From Breoghania sp963678585 (GTDB taxonomy: Bacteria > Pseudomonadota > Alphaproteobacteria > Rhizobiales > Stappiaceae): a stretch of 64,000 nt of DNA. This document shows positions 23,658-32,058 of this stretch, one piece after another. Location: the NCBI GenBank assembly GCA_963678585.2, contig CAXXGA010000003.1:372001-436000 (forward strand), in the 5' to 3' direction. Position 1 is the first letter of the stretch. The number at the start of each line of letters is the position of its first letter. The notes under the pieces were generated by a model. The model was not told the DNA's origin and made no database searches. It saw only the letters and a program-made list of their open reading frames with translations. Made by a program: the position numbers and the translations under genes.

Positions 23658-24530
23658 TCAGCGCGCCGCGCGGCGCTTGTCCAGTTCGCGCAGCGTCATC
23701 TTGCGAGCTTCCACCACGATATCGCCGCTCATGGTGCGCAGGGAAATGCGGTAGGGCACTAGAAGAGGCTCGTCGGCGACCGGCGCCAGCCAGATCTCGA
23801 TGTGCTTGTTGTCGGCCATGTACTGAACCGATTTCTTGCCCGGACGATGGCCGGCAACCGGGATCCAGCGCGCGCCGCACACGACCACGGGGCCGTCATA
23901 GCCGCGACCGGAGACATTCTCCGTACGCCTGTAGGAAAGCTGCACGTCATAGCGCTGCCAGCCGTCGAAGATCGGCAGGCGGCGGTTGCAGGCCTTGGGC
24001 GAGAGGCCGTCTCTCTGACGTGCAACCGGCATGATGGCGGCGGAAAGCGGGTCGACCACATTGGAGCGGTGGCGTCTGGTGACGGGGATGCGGTCGGGGC
24101 GCTTCTTGAGCTGCGGGCTCACCGCGAAATCCTGCACGTTGCCATGGCCCATATGGATCGCGACGCGCGAGGAAATCTTCGATTCTTCCGCCATCATCGA
24201 ATAGCGGGTGGGAACGACATGGGAGCCGCGCAGGCGGCCGGTGCTTTCCGCATTGGACTTCGAAGCCACGAAAACGCCCACGAGCCCGGATGTCCGCATG
24301 CCCATGCGGGCCTCATAGGAATTGCCCTTGATATCGACCGACAGGTCGCCCTTGGCGAAGGTCAGGCCGGAAAAGGAGATGTCGTAGCTTGCGCCAAGCC
24401 GGGTGCCACGGGCGCCTGCCTCGGCAGGGGCTGTGGGCGTGAAGAGGACGGGAGCGAGCAGGCCAAGCCCTGCAAGGGCGGCCAGAAAGGGGCGGCTTCG
24501 GCGTGCGCGGGGGGCGTTGAAAACGGGCAT
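23658..24530 (-). CDS. DUF3108 family exported protein
   Basis: The 290-residue protein has a signal peptide (FLAALAGLGLLAPVLFTPTAPAEA) after a short basic lead. The body matches DUF3108: YDISFSGLTFAKGDLSVDIKG near the N-terminus, NVVDPLSAAIMP in the middle, LPIFDGWQRYDVQLSY, and near the C-terminus IEIWLAPVADEPLLVPYRIS. Such proteins adopt a periplasmic or outer-membrane-associated beta-fold of unknown function. The ATG at 24530 gives a normal signal peptide; an in-frame ATG at 24623 would add 31 residues before it and is less likely. Confidence 0.82.
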   Translation of the reverse strand: MPVFNAPRARRSRPFLAALAGLGLLAPVLFTPTAPAEAGARGTRLGASYDISFSGLTFAKGDLSVDIKGNSYEARMGMRTSGLVGVFVASKSNAESTGRLRGSHVVPTRYSMMAEESKISSRVAIHMGHGNVQDFAVSPQLKKRPDRIPVTRRHRSNVVDPLSAAIMPVARQRDGLSPKACNRRLPIFDGWQRYDVQLSYRRTENVSGRGYDGPVVVCGARWIPVAGHRPGKKSVQYMADNKHIEIWLAPVADEPLLVPYRISLRTMSGDIVVEARKMTLRELDKRRAAR

Positions 24531-24954
24531 GCGATCGGGAATCCTGAACACGCTCAAGTCCTCCGTACGGACATTGCTGCGACAAGGTAGCCTTTCCGCC
24601 AATTTAACGGAATAGGCTTTCACCGCGGCGCAACCCGCCGGGACGGTGCGATAAAATTCAATTCTTGACGCTTATGGTAACCGGACCCTTAACAACCGGT
24701 ATCCGAAGCGCATTCGCAATCCATTTCGGCGCGGACCCGCTTTCGGTCTTGACGCCGCGGGGGGGCATCACTATACCGAGGCGACTTTCCGACAGGCCGG
24801 ACCTGGCGAGATGGGCTTTACCGTGTCCACTCCTGTCGCCCATTGGGCGGCGCGGCCAATCCGGAGCCTGAACCTTCAGCCGATTTTCCGGCTTTGACGA
24901 GATCACTGCGAAGCGCATCAAGCGACTTCGCAAAGAAATAAAAAGGGTGTTCCC
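24531..24954. other. 424-bp divergent region carrying the rpmB promoter
   Basis: It separates the DUF3108 gene (minus) from rpmB (plus). A good sigma-70 promoter lies at 24749-24777. The leader from there to rpmB is about 170 nt; I see no recognisable ribosomal-protein autoregulatory structure. A second, weaker TTGACG occurs at 24664. Confidence 0.5.
24749..24777 (+). promoter_or_regulatory. Sigma-70 promoter of rpmB
   Basis: TTGACG (24749-24754), a 17-bp spacer containing a run of G, then TATACC (24772-24777). Spacing and -35 are near consensus for alphaproteobacterial housekeeping promoters, and the element points at rpmB 177 bp downstream. Confidence 0.6.
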
Positions 24955-25248
24955 ATGGCCCGACGGTGCGAACTCACCGGCAAGGACGTGATGACCGGCA
25001 ACAACGTCAGCCACGCGAACAACAGGTCGCGTCGCCGCTTTCTGCCGAATCTTTGCAACGTTACGCTCATGAGCGAGACGCTTGGTCGTTCGTTCAGCCT
25101 GCGCATCTCCGCGCACGCGCTGCGTTCGGTTGAGCATCGCGGCGGTCTCGACGCGTTCCTGGCCAAGGCCAAGACCGACGAACTGTCGCTGAAGGCCGCT
25201 CAGCTGAAGCGCGAGATCAAGCGCAAGCAGCAGGCTGCCACCGCCTGA
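24955..25248 (+). CDS. rpmB: 50S ribosomal protein L28
   Basis: This 97-residue large-subunit protein begins MARRCELTGKDVMTGNNVSH and has the L28 core NRSRRRFLPNLCNVTLMSE, followed by RSFSLRISAHALRSVEHRGG. The Lys-rich C-terminal helix (LKREIKRKQQAA) is the longer alphaproteobacterial form. It starts at the ATG after an A-rich leader with AAGGG. rpmB is a single gene here, followed by a GC-rich hairpin and the YhhQ-type transporter. Confidence 0.97.
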   Translation: MARRCELTGKDVMTGNNVSHANNRSRRRFLPNLCNVTLMSETLGRSFSLRISAHALRSVEHRGGLDAFLAKAKTDELSLKAAQLKREIKRKQQAATA

Positions 25249-25264
25249 TAAGGTCTTCCCTTCG

Positions 25265-25282
25265 GCGCGGCCCTGGCCGCGC
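25265..25282 (+). terminator. Hairpin after rpmB
   Basis: Perfect 8-bp stem GCGCGGCC/GGCCGCGC with a 2-nt loop, 16 bp past the rpmB stop. It lacks a T-run, so termination may be partial. Confidence 0.5.
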
Positions 25283-25427
25283 GGGACAGACCTCCAGCCC
25301 TGCGGATCCCGCACACGGGTTTTCTTCGGCGCTGAGGCGAGATGATTGAAACAAGTTTCTGTATGCGGCGGGCGTCCGGTAAAACGGGTGCGCGCCGCAT
25401 GCGCGTGTTCAAAGGAAAGTCGCTCGG

Positions 25428-26072
25428 ATGACCCGGACCCAGCCCTTCACCGCCCGTTCGCTCGCCCTTGGCGTGACCGCCATGGCGCTGGTCGTTCTGG
25501 CGTCCAATATTCTGGTCCAGTATCCGTTCCAGGTGACCATCGGCAGCTACGATCTGGCCGATCTGCTCACATGGGGCGCTTTCACCTATCCCGCAGCCTT
25601 CCTGGTCACGGATCTGACGAACCGCCGGTTCGGGGCCACCGCCGCGCGCTGGGTGGTGTTCGTCGGGTTCTGTGTGGCCGTTGCGCTGTCGGTCGTGCTG
25701 TCGAACCCGCGCATTGCACTGGCGTCCGGCTCGGCCTTCCTGGTCGCGCAGATGCTGGACATATTCGTGTTCGACCGGCTGCGTCGCAGCTCCTGGTGGA
25801 AGGCGCCGTTCATCTCGTCCTTCCTCGGCTCCGCACTCGACACCGTCGTGTTCTTCGGCATCGCATTTTCCATGGCCTTTGCGTTTCTCGGTCATGGCGA
25901 CGAGTTTGCGACCGGTCAGGCGCCGCTTCTCGGTCTCATTGGCATCGAAGCGCCGCGCTGGATTTCCTGGGCGATCGGCGATTTCGCGGTGAAGATGCTC
26001 GTCTCGCTGACGCTGCTTGCGCCCTATCGCCTGCTGATGCAGGTGATCCGGCCGATGCCGGCAGTCGCCTGA
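25428..26072 (+). CDS. Queuosine precursor transporter (YhhQ/VUT family)
   Basis: The 214-residue inner-membrane protein has about six hydrophobic segments. Family hallmarks are SNILVQYPF at the first helix, DLLTWGAFTYPAAFLVTDLTNRRFG, and FLGSALDTVVFFGIAF. YhhQ (QueT-like) imports 7-cyano- or 7-aminomethyl-7-deazaguanine for tRNA queuosine synthesis. The start at 25428 follows AAAGGAAA. It ends with a strong intrinsic terminator. No other queuosine genes are present in the window. Confidence 0.88.
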   Translation: MTRTQPFTARSLALGVTAMALVVLASNILVQYPFQVTIGSYDLADLLTWGAFTYPAAFLVTDLTNRRFGATAARWVVFVGFCVAVALSVVLSNPRIALASGSAFLVAQMLDIFVFDRLRRSSWWKAPFISSFLGSALDTVVFFGIAFSMAFAFLGHGDEFATGQAPLLGLIGIEAPRWISWAIGDFAVKMLVSLTLLAPYRLLMQVIRPMPAVA

Positions 26073-26105
26073 GGCGCGTTCTTTCTATCGGATGAGTCTG
26101 AGATC

Positions 26106-26133
26106 AAGGCGCGGGTGATCCCCGCGCCTTTTT
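26106..26133 (+). terminator. Intrinsic terminator after yhhQ-like gene
   Basis: A 10-bp stem AAGGCGCGGG/CCCGCGCCTT with a 5-nt loop, followed by a T-run, 33 bp past the stop at 26072. Confidence 0.85.
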
Positions 26134-26147
26134 GCATTTCGCGGCCT

Positions 26148-26549
26148 TCAGGCCGTATCGCTGGCGGGAAGGTCGGACAACTCGTCGAGCCAGGGGGCTG
26201 CGGATCGGCACCATGCCCGGCGCACGGGCTTGATGTCGTCGCGCTGGGTCACGGTGCCCCAGCGCAGCGCCAGTCTGCCTGCATCCTCACCCACGCCGCG
26301 CGAATAGATCGGGGCGCCGCAATCGGCACAGAAGGTCTGCTGGCGTGGCCGCCCGCTTTCGGCGGTCTTCATGTAGATCTTCGGTTCGCCGGTAAACGTT
26401 ACCTTTTCGGCCGCAACCGGGATCACGATCCGGTAGGGCGATCCGCTCAGGACCTGGCAGTCGGTGCAGTTGCAGACATAGACCCCGGCGGGGTCCACGT
26501 CCGCTTCAAATGTGATCGCGCCGCAATGGCAGCCGCCGTCGATACGCAT
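26148..26549 (-). CDS. GFA-family (glutathione-dependent formaldehyde-activating-like) zinc protein
   Basis: The 133-residue protein carries the Gfa/CENP-V zinc fold. GGCHCGAITFEADVD gives Cys7 and Cys9, YVCNCTDCQVLSGSPYRI gives Cys26, Cys28 and Cys31, and FCADCGAPIY gives the second site. Family members were named after an S-hydroxymethyl-glutathione activity, but most, including this one, have unproved function. The ATG at 26549 has GGAGG 8 bp upstream, so the in-frame start at 26573 is rejected. It is transcribed convergently with the queuosine-precursor transporter, sharing the 75-bp spacer that contains the terminator. Confidence 0.85.
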   Translation of the reverse strand: MRIDGGCHCGAITFEADVDPAGVYVCNCTDCQVLSGSPYRIVIPVAAEKVTFTGEPKIYMKTAESGRPRQQTFCADCGAPIYSRGVGEDAGRLALRWGTVTQRDDIKPVRRAWCRSAAPWLDELSDLPASDTA

Positions 26550-26609
26550 GCTGGTTCCTCCCCTCAAAAGCACCGTAGTGTTGTCAGGGCAGGCGTCATA
26601 CGCAAGGGA

Positions 26610-27854
26610 TCAGTTCACGGCGGCGACATTCTCGACCAGCATGGCGATGCCCTGACCGCCGCCGATGCAGGCCGACGCGATGCCGTAGCGCAATCCGGAA
26701 CGCTTCAGCTCGCGCGCAATGGTGAGTGACAGGCGCACGCCCGTTGCGCCCAGCGGATGGCCGATGGCGATGGCCCCGCCATTCACGTTGACCTTCGCCT
26801 CATCGAGCCCAAGCTCGCGAATGCAGGCAAGGATCTGCGCGCCGAAGGCTTCGTTGATCTCGATCCTGTCGATGGCGGAAAGAGGAACGCCGGTCAGTTC
26901 GCACAGACGTGAAATTGCGGGCGCCGGTCCGATGCCCATGATTTCCGGCGGCACGCCAAGCGAGATCCCGGCCACGATGCGCGCGAGCGGGGTCTTGCCC
27001 GCTCTCTCGGCATAGCCGGACGAACACACGACCGCGCCCGCGGCACCGTCCACCACGGCAGAGGAATTGCCGCCGGTCTGAACGCCGCCGAAGGCCGGGC
27101 GGATCTTCGCCAGCACCTCGATGGGGGAGGGCCTGACATGGCTGTCTTCCTCCACGGCCTCCACCTTGCGCGGCAGGCGGATGCCGCGGTCATTGTAGCC
27201 TTCGAGCGCGAAGGTCTCCGTGGTGACGGGCACGATTTCCTCATCGAAGAAACCGGCGTCACGGGCTGCAACGGCGTGTTCGAAGGAGCGGGCGGCGAAG
27301 GCGTCCACTTCCTCGCGGGTGATCTGGTAACGTTTGGCGAGGTTTTCCGCCGTATCGCCCATGGTGCAGGAACAGGCGGGGTCGAGCAGGGCTTCCCACA
27401 GGAAGTCCTTGAACTCCACCTGCCCCATGCGAAAACCGCCGCGATGGGTATAGGCGGCGACGGGGTTGCGGCTCATGGATTCCGCGCCCACGCAGAGCGC
27501 AGCGTTGGCCCGGCCCAGCGAGACGGTATCGGCGGCCTGCATGACGGCCTCGATGCCTGTGCCGCAGACGCGCTGGACGAGATGGGCGGGCACGGCCTGC
27601 GGCACGCCGGAATAAAGCCCCACATGGCGCGGCAGCATGTAGGCGTCATAGCTTGCCTGCGCCATGTTTCCGCAGACAACCGTGCCGATGTCAGCGGGAT
27701 CGATGGCGCATTTCTCAAGCGCCGCGCGTCCGGCCTTGATGCCCAGATCTATGGGTGAAATCAGCCCCAGCGCGCCGTTGTAGTCGACAAAGGGGGTGCG
27801 GGCGCCATCCAGCAGCCAGGCGTCGGAAAAGGTGGAACAAAGGCCTGCGGCCAT
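26610..27854 (-). CDS. Acetyl-CoA acyltransferase (thiolase)
   Basis: A 414-residue thiolase that catalyses CoA-dependent cleavage of 3-ketoacyl-CoA or the reverse condensation. The nucleophile is Cys97 in RVCGTG, with His366 in GHPLGATG and the second catalytic Cys396 in CIGGGQG. The NEAFGAQ motif is present. It is preceded 45 bp upstream by the feruloyl-CoA synthase gene on the same strand, so co-transcription is likely. I infer a role in thiolytic shortening of a phenylpropenoyl-CoA side chain, or a general beta-oxidation role; biosynthetic PhaA is less likely from the sequence. Substrate specificity cannot be fixed from sequence alone. Confidence 0.88.
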   Translation of the reverse strand: MAAGLCSTFSDAWLLDGARTPFVDYNGALGLISPIDLGIKAGRAALEKCAIDPADIGTVVCGNMAQASYDAYMLPRHVGLYSGVPQAVPAHLVQRVCGTGIEAVMQAADTVSLGRANAALCVGAESMSRNPVAAYTHRGGFRMGQVEFKDFLWEALLDPACSCTMGDTAENLAKRYQITREEVDAFAARSFEHAVAARDAGFFDEEIVPVTTETFALEGYNDRGIRLPRKVEAVEEDSHVRPSPIEVLAKIRPAFGGVQTGGNSSAVVDGAAGAVVCSSGYAERAGKTPLARIVAGISLGVPPEIMGIGPAPAISRLCELTGVPLSAIDRIEINEAFGAQILACIRELGLDEAKVNVNGGAIAIGHPLGATGVRLSLTIARELKRSGLRYGIASACIGGGQGIAMLVENVAAVN

Positions 27855-27899
27855 CGAAAACTCCTTCGGGAAGTCTCTTGGGATTGCTTGTTCTCAGGA

Positions 27900-29783
27900 T
27901 CAGTCGATCGCGATCACATCGGGCGGGCAGGCGACGTCGTAGAGCCGCTCCACCAGATCGGCGCGGCGCGCCAGCACCGCGCGCTGGTTGATGGAGCCCT
28001 TGTCGGTCACTTCGCCGGCATCGATGCAGGGAGGCTCCTCCAGCACCAGCAGGCGGCAGATGCGCGTCGACGAGCCGGTTGCCTCGCGCGCCATGGCGTC
28101 GAGCCGCTCCTTCAGAGACGCTCGCAATGCGGGATGACGCAGGAGTTCTGCAGGCGGCGCTTTCGCCCCCAATTCCGGCGCCAGGGCGCGACAGGCTTCG
28201 ATGTCCGGAAAGACCATCGCGGTGACGTCGTCACGGTTCAGACCGGCAATCACGGCATCGCGTGCGAACGGCGCGAAATGGTTGAGGAACCGGGCGCGCA
28301 AGGGGCCGACGCTCACCCATGTCCCGGTCGCCAGCTTGAAGTCCTCCGCCACGCGGCCATCGAAGAGGAAGCCGAGATTGGGACGTTGCCGGTCGATGAA
28401 TTTCAGCGCGTCCCCGAGCCGGTAATAGCCTTCCTCGTCGAACGCCCTGGCGGTGTTCTTTTCGTCGCGCCAATAGCCCGGCGTGATGTTGGGGCCCTTG
28501 AGGCGGGCCTCCATCTTGCCGTCCACGGGGGCCAGTTTCAGCTCCAGTCCGGGAACCGGCACACCGACATGACCCGACGCGGTGGTCTCCGGTGAGCAGG
28601 ACAGCGCAAAGGGCGCACTTTCGGTTGCTCCGAGACCGGTCAGCATGACGATCTTCTTGCCCGTTTCCCCGATAGCGATCCGGTCCAGTTCGTCCCAGAC
28701 AGGCTGGGCGAGGCCCGCGCCTGCAAAGAAGGTGAGCTTCAGGCGGGAAAAGAACCGTTTGCGCAGGTCCGGTTCGGTCATCAGATAGGGAATCAGGGCC
28801 TCATAGCCCTTGGGAACGTTGAAATAGACGGTCGGCGAAATCTCGCGCAGGTTGCGCACGGTTTCCTCTATGCCGCCGGGCATCGGCTTGCCTTCGTCGA
28901 TATAGAGCGTGCCTCCGTTGAAGAGCACGAGCCCGACGTTGTGATTGCCGCCGAACGTGTGGTTCCAGGGCAGCCAGTCGACGATCACCGGCGGCTCGTC
29001 CTTGAGGAAAGCCAGAACCGTGTTCAGCATCACCTGATTGGCGCAGAGCATGCGCTGGGTGTTGATGACACCCTTGGGAAGCCCGGTGGAGCCGGAGGTG
29101 AAGAGGAACTTGGCGATGGTGTCGAGATCCACAGCTTCGTGGGCGCTGTCCACCGCCAGCGTTTCCGGCGTTCCGGTGAGCGTTTCGAACAGCGTCGCTG
29201 TTGCGTCGCCGTTGCGCGTAACGACGATTTCGCGGTCGTCGGCTGCCAGCGTCTCGAGCGCACGGGCGAAGGTTTTGCCGTCGGAGGCAAAGATCAGCCC
29301 CGGCGTAAGCAGGCCGACGATATGCTTGAGCTTGGCGTGGTCGGTGGACAGTGTGGAATAGGCGGGCGAGATCGGCGCATAGGGAATGCCGGCATAGAGG
29401 CAGGCGAGGCCCAGCAGCGCGTGTTCGATGTCGTTGCCCGACAGGATCGCCACCGGCCGCTCCGTGCTTAGGCCCCGGTCGATCAGTGCCTGCGCAAGGC
29501 TGCGCACCAGCGCCCGTGTGCGGGCGTAGGAAAGCTCGCGCCAGGCGCCGCCCCTGTCGGGATCCCGCATGGCGATGAAGGTCCGCTCAGGGGCCTTTCG
29601 CGCCCAATAGTCGAGGCGTTCCGTCAGTTTGTCGGGATAAGAGCCCAGCGCGGCCTCAGGTTGAACGTAAAGCGTTCCGTCGTCGCGCTCATCGACGCTG
29701 ACGGACAGATCCATCAACGCCACATCGCGATAATCCTCGGACCGGAAAATCGGTTCGGCAATGGCTTGAAGTGCCATGGACAC
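27900..29783 (-). CDS. fcs: Feruloyl-CoA synthase (ANL-family acyl-CoA synthetase)
   Basis: The 627-residue adenylate-forming enzyme activates a carboxylic acid, probably a hydroxycinnamate such as ferulate, to its CoA thioester. The P-loop TSGSTGLPKGV is at about 229-239. Other landmarks are the WLPWNHTFGGNHN segment, GLGATESAPFAL, the hinge region with YYRLGDALKFID, and the late VTDKGSINQRAVL. The W.PW.H.FGGN and LGATE segments are typical of Fcs rather than acetate or fatty-acid synthetases. A GTG at 29783 has the better-spaced AGGGAGGG Shine-Dalgarno; the ATG at 29777 is the alternative. It leads into the thiolase gene. Confidence 0.85.
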   Translation of the reverse strand: MSMALQAIAEPIFRSEDYRDVALMDLSVSVDERDDGTLYVQPEAALGSYPDKLTERLDYWARKAPERTFIAMRDPDRGGAWRELSYARTRALVRSLAQALIDRGLSTERPVAILSGNDIEHALLGLACLYAGIPYAPISPAYSTLSTDHAKLKHIVGLLTPGLIFASDGKTFARALETLAADDREIVVTRNGDATATLFETLTGTPETLAVDSAHEAVDLDTIAKFLFTSGSTGLPKGVINTQRMLCANQVMLNTVLAFLKDEPPVIVDWLPWNHTFGGNHNVGLVLFNGGTLYIDEGKPMPGGIEETVRNLREISPTVYFNVPKGYEALIPYLMTEPDLRKRFFSRLKLTFFAGAGLAQPVWDELDRIAIGETGKKIVMLTGLGATESAPFALSCSPETTASGHVGVPVPGLELKLAPVDGKMEARLKGPNITPGYWRDEKNTARAFDEEGYYRLGDALKFIDRQRPNLGFLFDGRVAEDFKLATGTWVSVGPLRARFLNHFAPFARDAVIAGLNRDDVTAMVFPDIEACRALAPELGAKAPPAELLRHPALRASLKERLDAMAREATGSSTRICRLLVLEEPPCIDAGEVTDKGSINQRAVLARRADLVERLYDVACPPDVIAID

Positions 29784-29937
29784 GTCGCCCTCCCTGCTTG
29801 GTGTCCGGAAATGTCGGCGGATTCGTTTCCTCCCGTCCGCCGTTCATGAATGTTATGCGACAGAACAATTATGCGCAATGGCAAACGGCACCTAAGGCTG
29901 GGAGGCAAGGACAGGGCAAGGACAGGGCAAGGAAACG

Positions 29938-29990
29938 AAAAAAGGGCCCGCCCGAATGACGACACGCGGGTGTCGGCTTCGGGCGGGCCC
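29938..29990 (-). terminator. Intrinsic terminator of the dpp operon
   Basis: A 13-bp perfect stem GGGCCCGCCCGAA/TTCGGGCGGGCCC (29944-29956 with 29978-29990), followed on the minus strand by six T. It lies 46 bp past the dppF stop. Confidence 0.9.
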
Positions 29991-30035
29991 TGAAGAGGTG
30001 TGCCTGAAGAGGCGTGAAGAAAACGCAGTCTCGCG

Positions 30036-31076
30036 TCAGGCGGCGGGGTCTGCGACGGCTTCCTCGGCCGTGTCGTCTTCCCACGGGCGATGGCACCAGC
30101 TTGTCGTTCCGCAGACCGATTGCATCGGCGGTAGCGCCTGCTGGCAGATCGCAGCCGCCTTGGGGCAGCGCGGATGGAAGGTGCAACCCGGCGGCGGCGC
30201 GATGGGCGAGGGAAGCTCGCCCGTCAGCACGATGCGCTCGCGCTTGCCTTCCGGGTTCGCCACCGGCGTTGCCGACAAAAGGGCCTGCGTGTAGGGATGC
30301 TGCGGGCTTTCGAAGATCGCGTCGCGCGTGCCCTGTTCCACCGGACGTCCCAGATACATCACCATCACCTCGTCGGCGATGTAGCGCACCACGGAGAGAT
30401 CGTGGGAGATGAACAGATAGGCCAGGTTGTAGCGCTTCTGGATGTCGCGCAGCAGGTTCAGCACCTGTGCCTGGATTGACACGTCGAGCGCGGAGGTCGG
30501 CTCATCCAGCACGAGGATCGACGGGTCGAGCATCAGGGCGCGCGCGATGGCGATACGCTGACGCTGGCCGCCGGAGAACATGTGCGGATAGCGGTCATAG
30601 TGTTCGGGGCGCAGGCCGACTTCGGCCATCATGGCGCGGGCCTTTTCCTCGCGCTCCTTGCGAGACATGTTCGTGTTGACCAGAAGCGGTTCCTCAAGTG
30701 CCGCGCCGATCTTCTGGCGCGGATTGAGGGAGCCGTAGGGGTTCTGGAAGACGATCTGGACCTTGGAGCGCAGCGCCGCAAGTTCCGCCTTGGAAGCGCC
30801 CACGACATCTGTCTTGCCGATCTTGAGGGAGCCGCCGCTGGCGGGTTCGATCATGGTGACGACGCGGGCCAGCGTGGACTTGCCGCAGCCCGATTCGCCC
30901 ACCACTGCGAGCGTTTTGCCGCGTTGCAGCGTGAAGGTTGCGCCATCCACCGCTTTCAGCACTCTCGGTTTTCCGAAAGCGCCTTGCGGGATGTCGTAAT
31001 GGCGCTTGATGTCCTTCGCGACGAGGACCGTTTCGCCCAGAACTCTTTCCTGTTTCATTTCGGTCTTAGCCATCAT
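30036..31076 (-). CDS. dppF: Dipeptide/oligopeptide ABC transporter ATP-binding protein DppF
   Basis: The 346-residue ATPase is one of two in this peptide importer. Walker A is GESGCGKST, the signature is FSGGQRQRIAIARAL, Walker B is ILVLDEPTSALD, and the C-terminal oligopeptide-ABC extension contains PGCTFHPRCPKAAAIC with its Cys pattern. The IPQGAFGKPRVLKAVDGATF opening is typical of DppF-type subunits. The ATG at 31076 overlaps the dppD stop (ATGA), which fixes the start; the frame is open upstream but within dppD. Confidence 0.94.
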   Translation of the reverse strand: MMAKTEMKQERVLGETVLVAKDIKRHYDIPQGAFGKPRVLKAVDGATFTLQRGKTLAVVGESGCGKSTLARVVTMIEPASGGSLKIGKTDVVGASKAELAALRSKVQIVFQNPYGSLNPRQKIGAALEEPLLVNTNMSRKEREEKARAMMAEVGLRPEHYDRYPHMFSGGQRQRIAIARALMLDPSILVLDEPTSALDVSIQAQVLNLLRDIQKRYNLAYLFISHDLSVVRYIADEVMVMYLGRPVEQGTRDAIFESPQHPYTQALLSATPVANPEGKRERIVLTGELPSPIAPPPGCTFHPRCPKAAAICQQALPPMQSVCGTTSWCHRPWEDDTAEEAVADPAA

Positions 31077-32056
31077 GCCGCCTCGCTGTCCGGTTCGCCG
31101 CCGGTCAGCGGCGTGTGGCAAAGCGCATAACCCAGCTCTTCGCCGGAGCGCGGAGGCTGCTCAAGGCGGCACTTGTCGGTTGCGAACTTGCAGCGCGGCG
31201 AGAACAGGCAACCGCTCGGGCGGTCGAACTGTCCCGGCACCACGCCGGGGATGGAAGGCAGATGGTCGCCCGTCGCGCGCTCCGGCAGGGCCGCGAGAAG
31301 CGCGGAGGTGTAGGGGTGATGGGGATCTCGGAAGAGGCCCTTCACCGGCTGATGTTCGACCTGCTGTCCCGCATATTGCACGACAACGCGGTCGGCGGTC
31401 TCCGCCACGACGCCCATGTCATGCGTGATCAGGACGAGGCCCATGTCGTTCTCGTCCTTGATCTTGAGGAGGAGTTCGAGGATCTGGGCCTGAATGGTCA
31501 CATCGAGCGCGGTGGTCGGCTCGTCGGCGATCAGGAGCTTGGGATCGCAGGCGATCGCCATGGCGATCATCACGCGCTGGTTCATGCCGCCGGAAAGCTG
31601 GTGCGGGAAAGATGTGATCCGTCGCTCCGGCGCGGGAATGCCGACGAGGCGCAGAAGCTCGATCGCCCTGTTCTTGCGTTCCGCACGGCTCAGGTCCGTA
31701 TGCATCTTCAGCGTTTCGGTGATCTGGTAACCGACCGTGAAACAGGGATTGAGGCTCGTGGTCGGTTCCTGAAAGATCATGGAGATGTCGCGGCCGATGA
31801 TCTTGCGTTTTTCCTTGCCGGGCATCGACAGCATGTCCTTGCCCTGGAAGGTCATGTGATCGGCGGTGACATGGGCGGTCCAGGGAAGGAGACCCATGAC
31901 CGCGAGCATGGAAACCGATTTGCCCGAACCGCTTTCGCCCACGATGGCCACGACCTCGCCGGGATTGACGGTCAGCGAGACGCGATCGACCGCGCGGAAG
32001 ACGCCGTTCAGCGTTTCGAACTCGACGCTCAGGTTTGAAAAATCGAGGAGGGACAT
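31073..32056 (-). CDS. dppD: Dipeptide/oligopeptide ABC transporter ATP-binding protein DppD
   Basis: The partner ATPase of DppF, 327 residues. Walker A is GESGSGKSV, the signature is LSGGMNQRVMIAMAI, Walker B is LLIADEPTTALD, and the C-terminal PSGCLFSPRCKFATDKC Cys motif is typical of the peptide/nickel family. The ATG at 32056 has GAGG 9 bp upstream and begins just after the dppC stop. A GTG two codons earlier overlaps that stop but has poor Shine-Dalgarno spacing. The dppF start overlaps its own stop. Confidence 0.94.
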   Translation of the reverse strand: MSLLDFSNLSVEFETLNGVFRAVDRVSLTVNPGEVVAIVGESGSGKSVSMLAVMGLLPWTAHVTADHMTFQGKDMLSMPGKEKRKIIGRDISMIFQEPTTSLNPCFTVGYQITETLKMHTDLSRAERKNRAIELLRLVGIPAPERRITSFPHQLSGGMNQRVMIAMAIACDPKLLIADEPTTALDVTIQAQILELLLKIKDENDMGLVLITHDMGVVAETADRVVVQYAGQQVEHQPVKGLFRDPHHPYTSALLAALPERATGDHLPSIPGVVPGQFDRPSGCLFSPRCKFATDKCRLEQPPRSGEELGYALCHTPLTGGEPDSEAA

Positions 32057-32058
32057 GG

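Noticed and set aside
23459..24034. 191-codon plus-strand frame overlapping the DUF3108 gene
   Set aside because: Arg/Ser/Ala-rich shadow of the DUF3108 coding strand.
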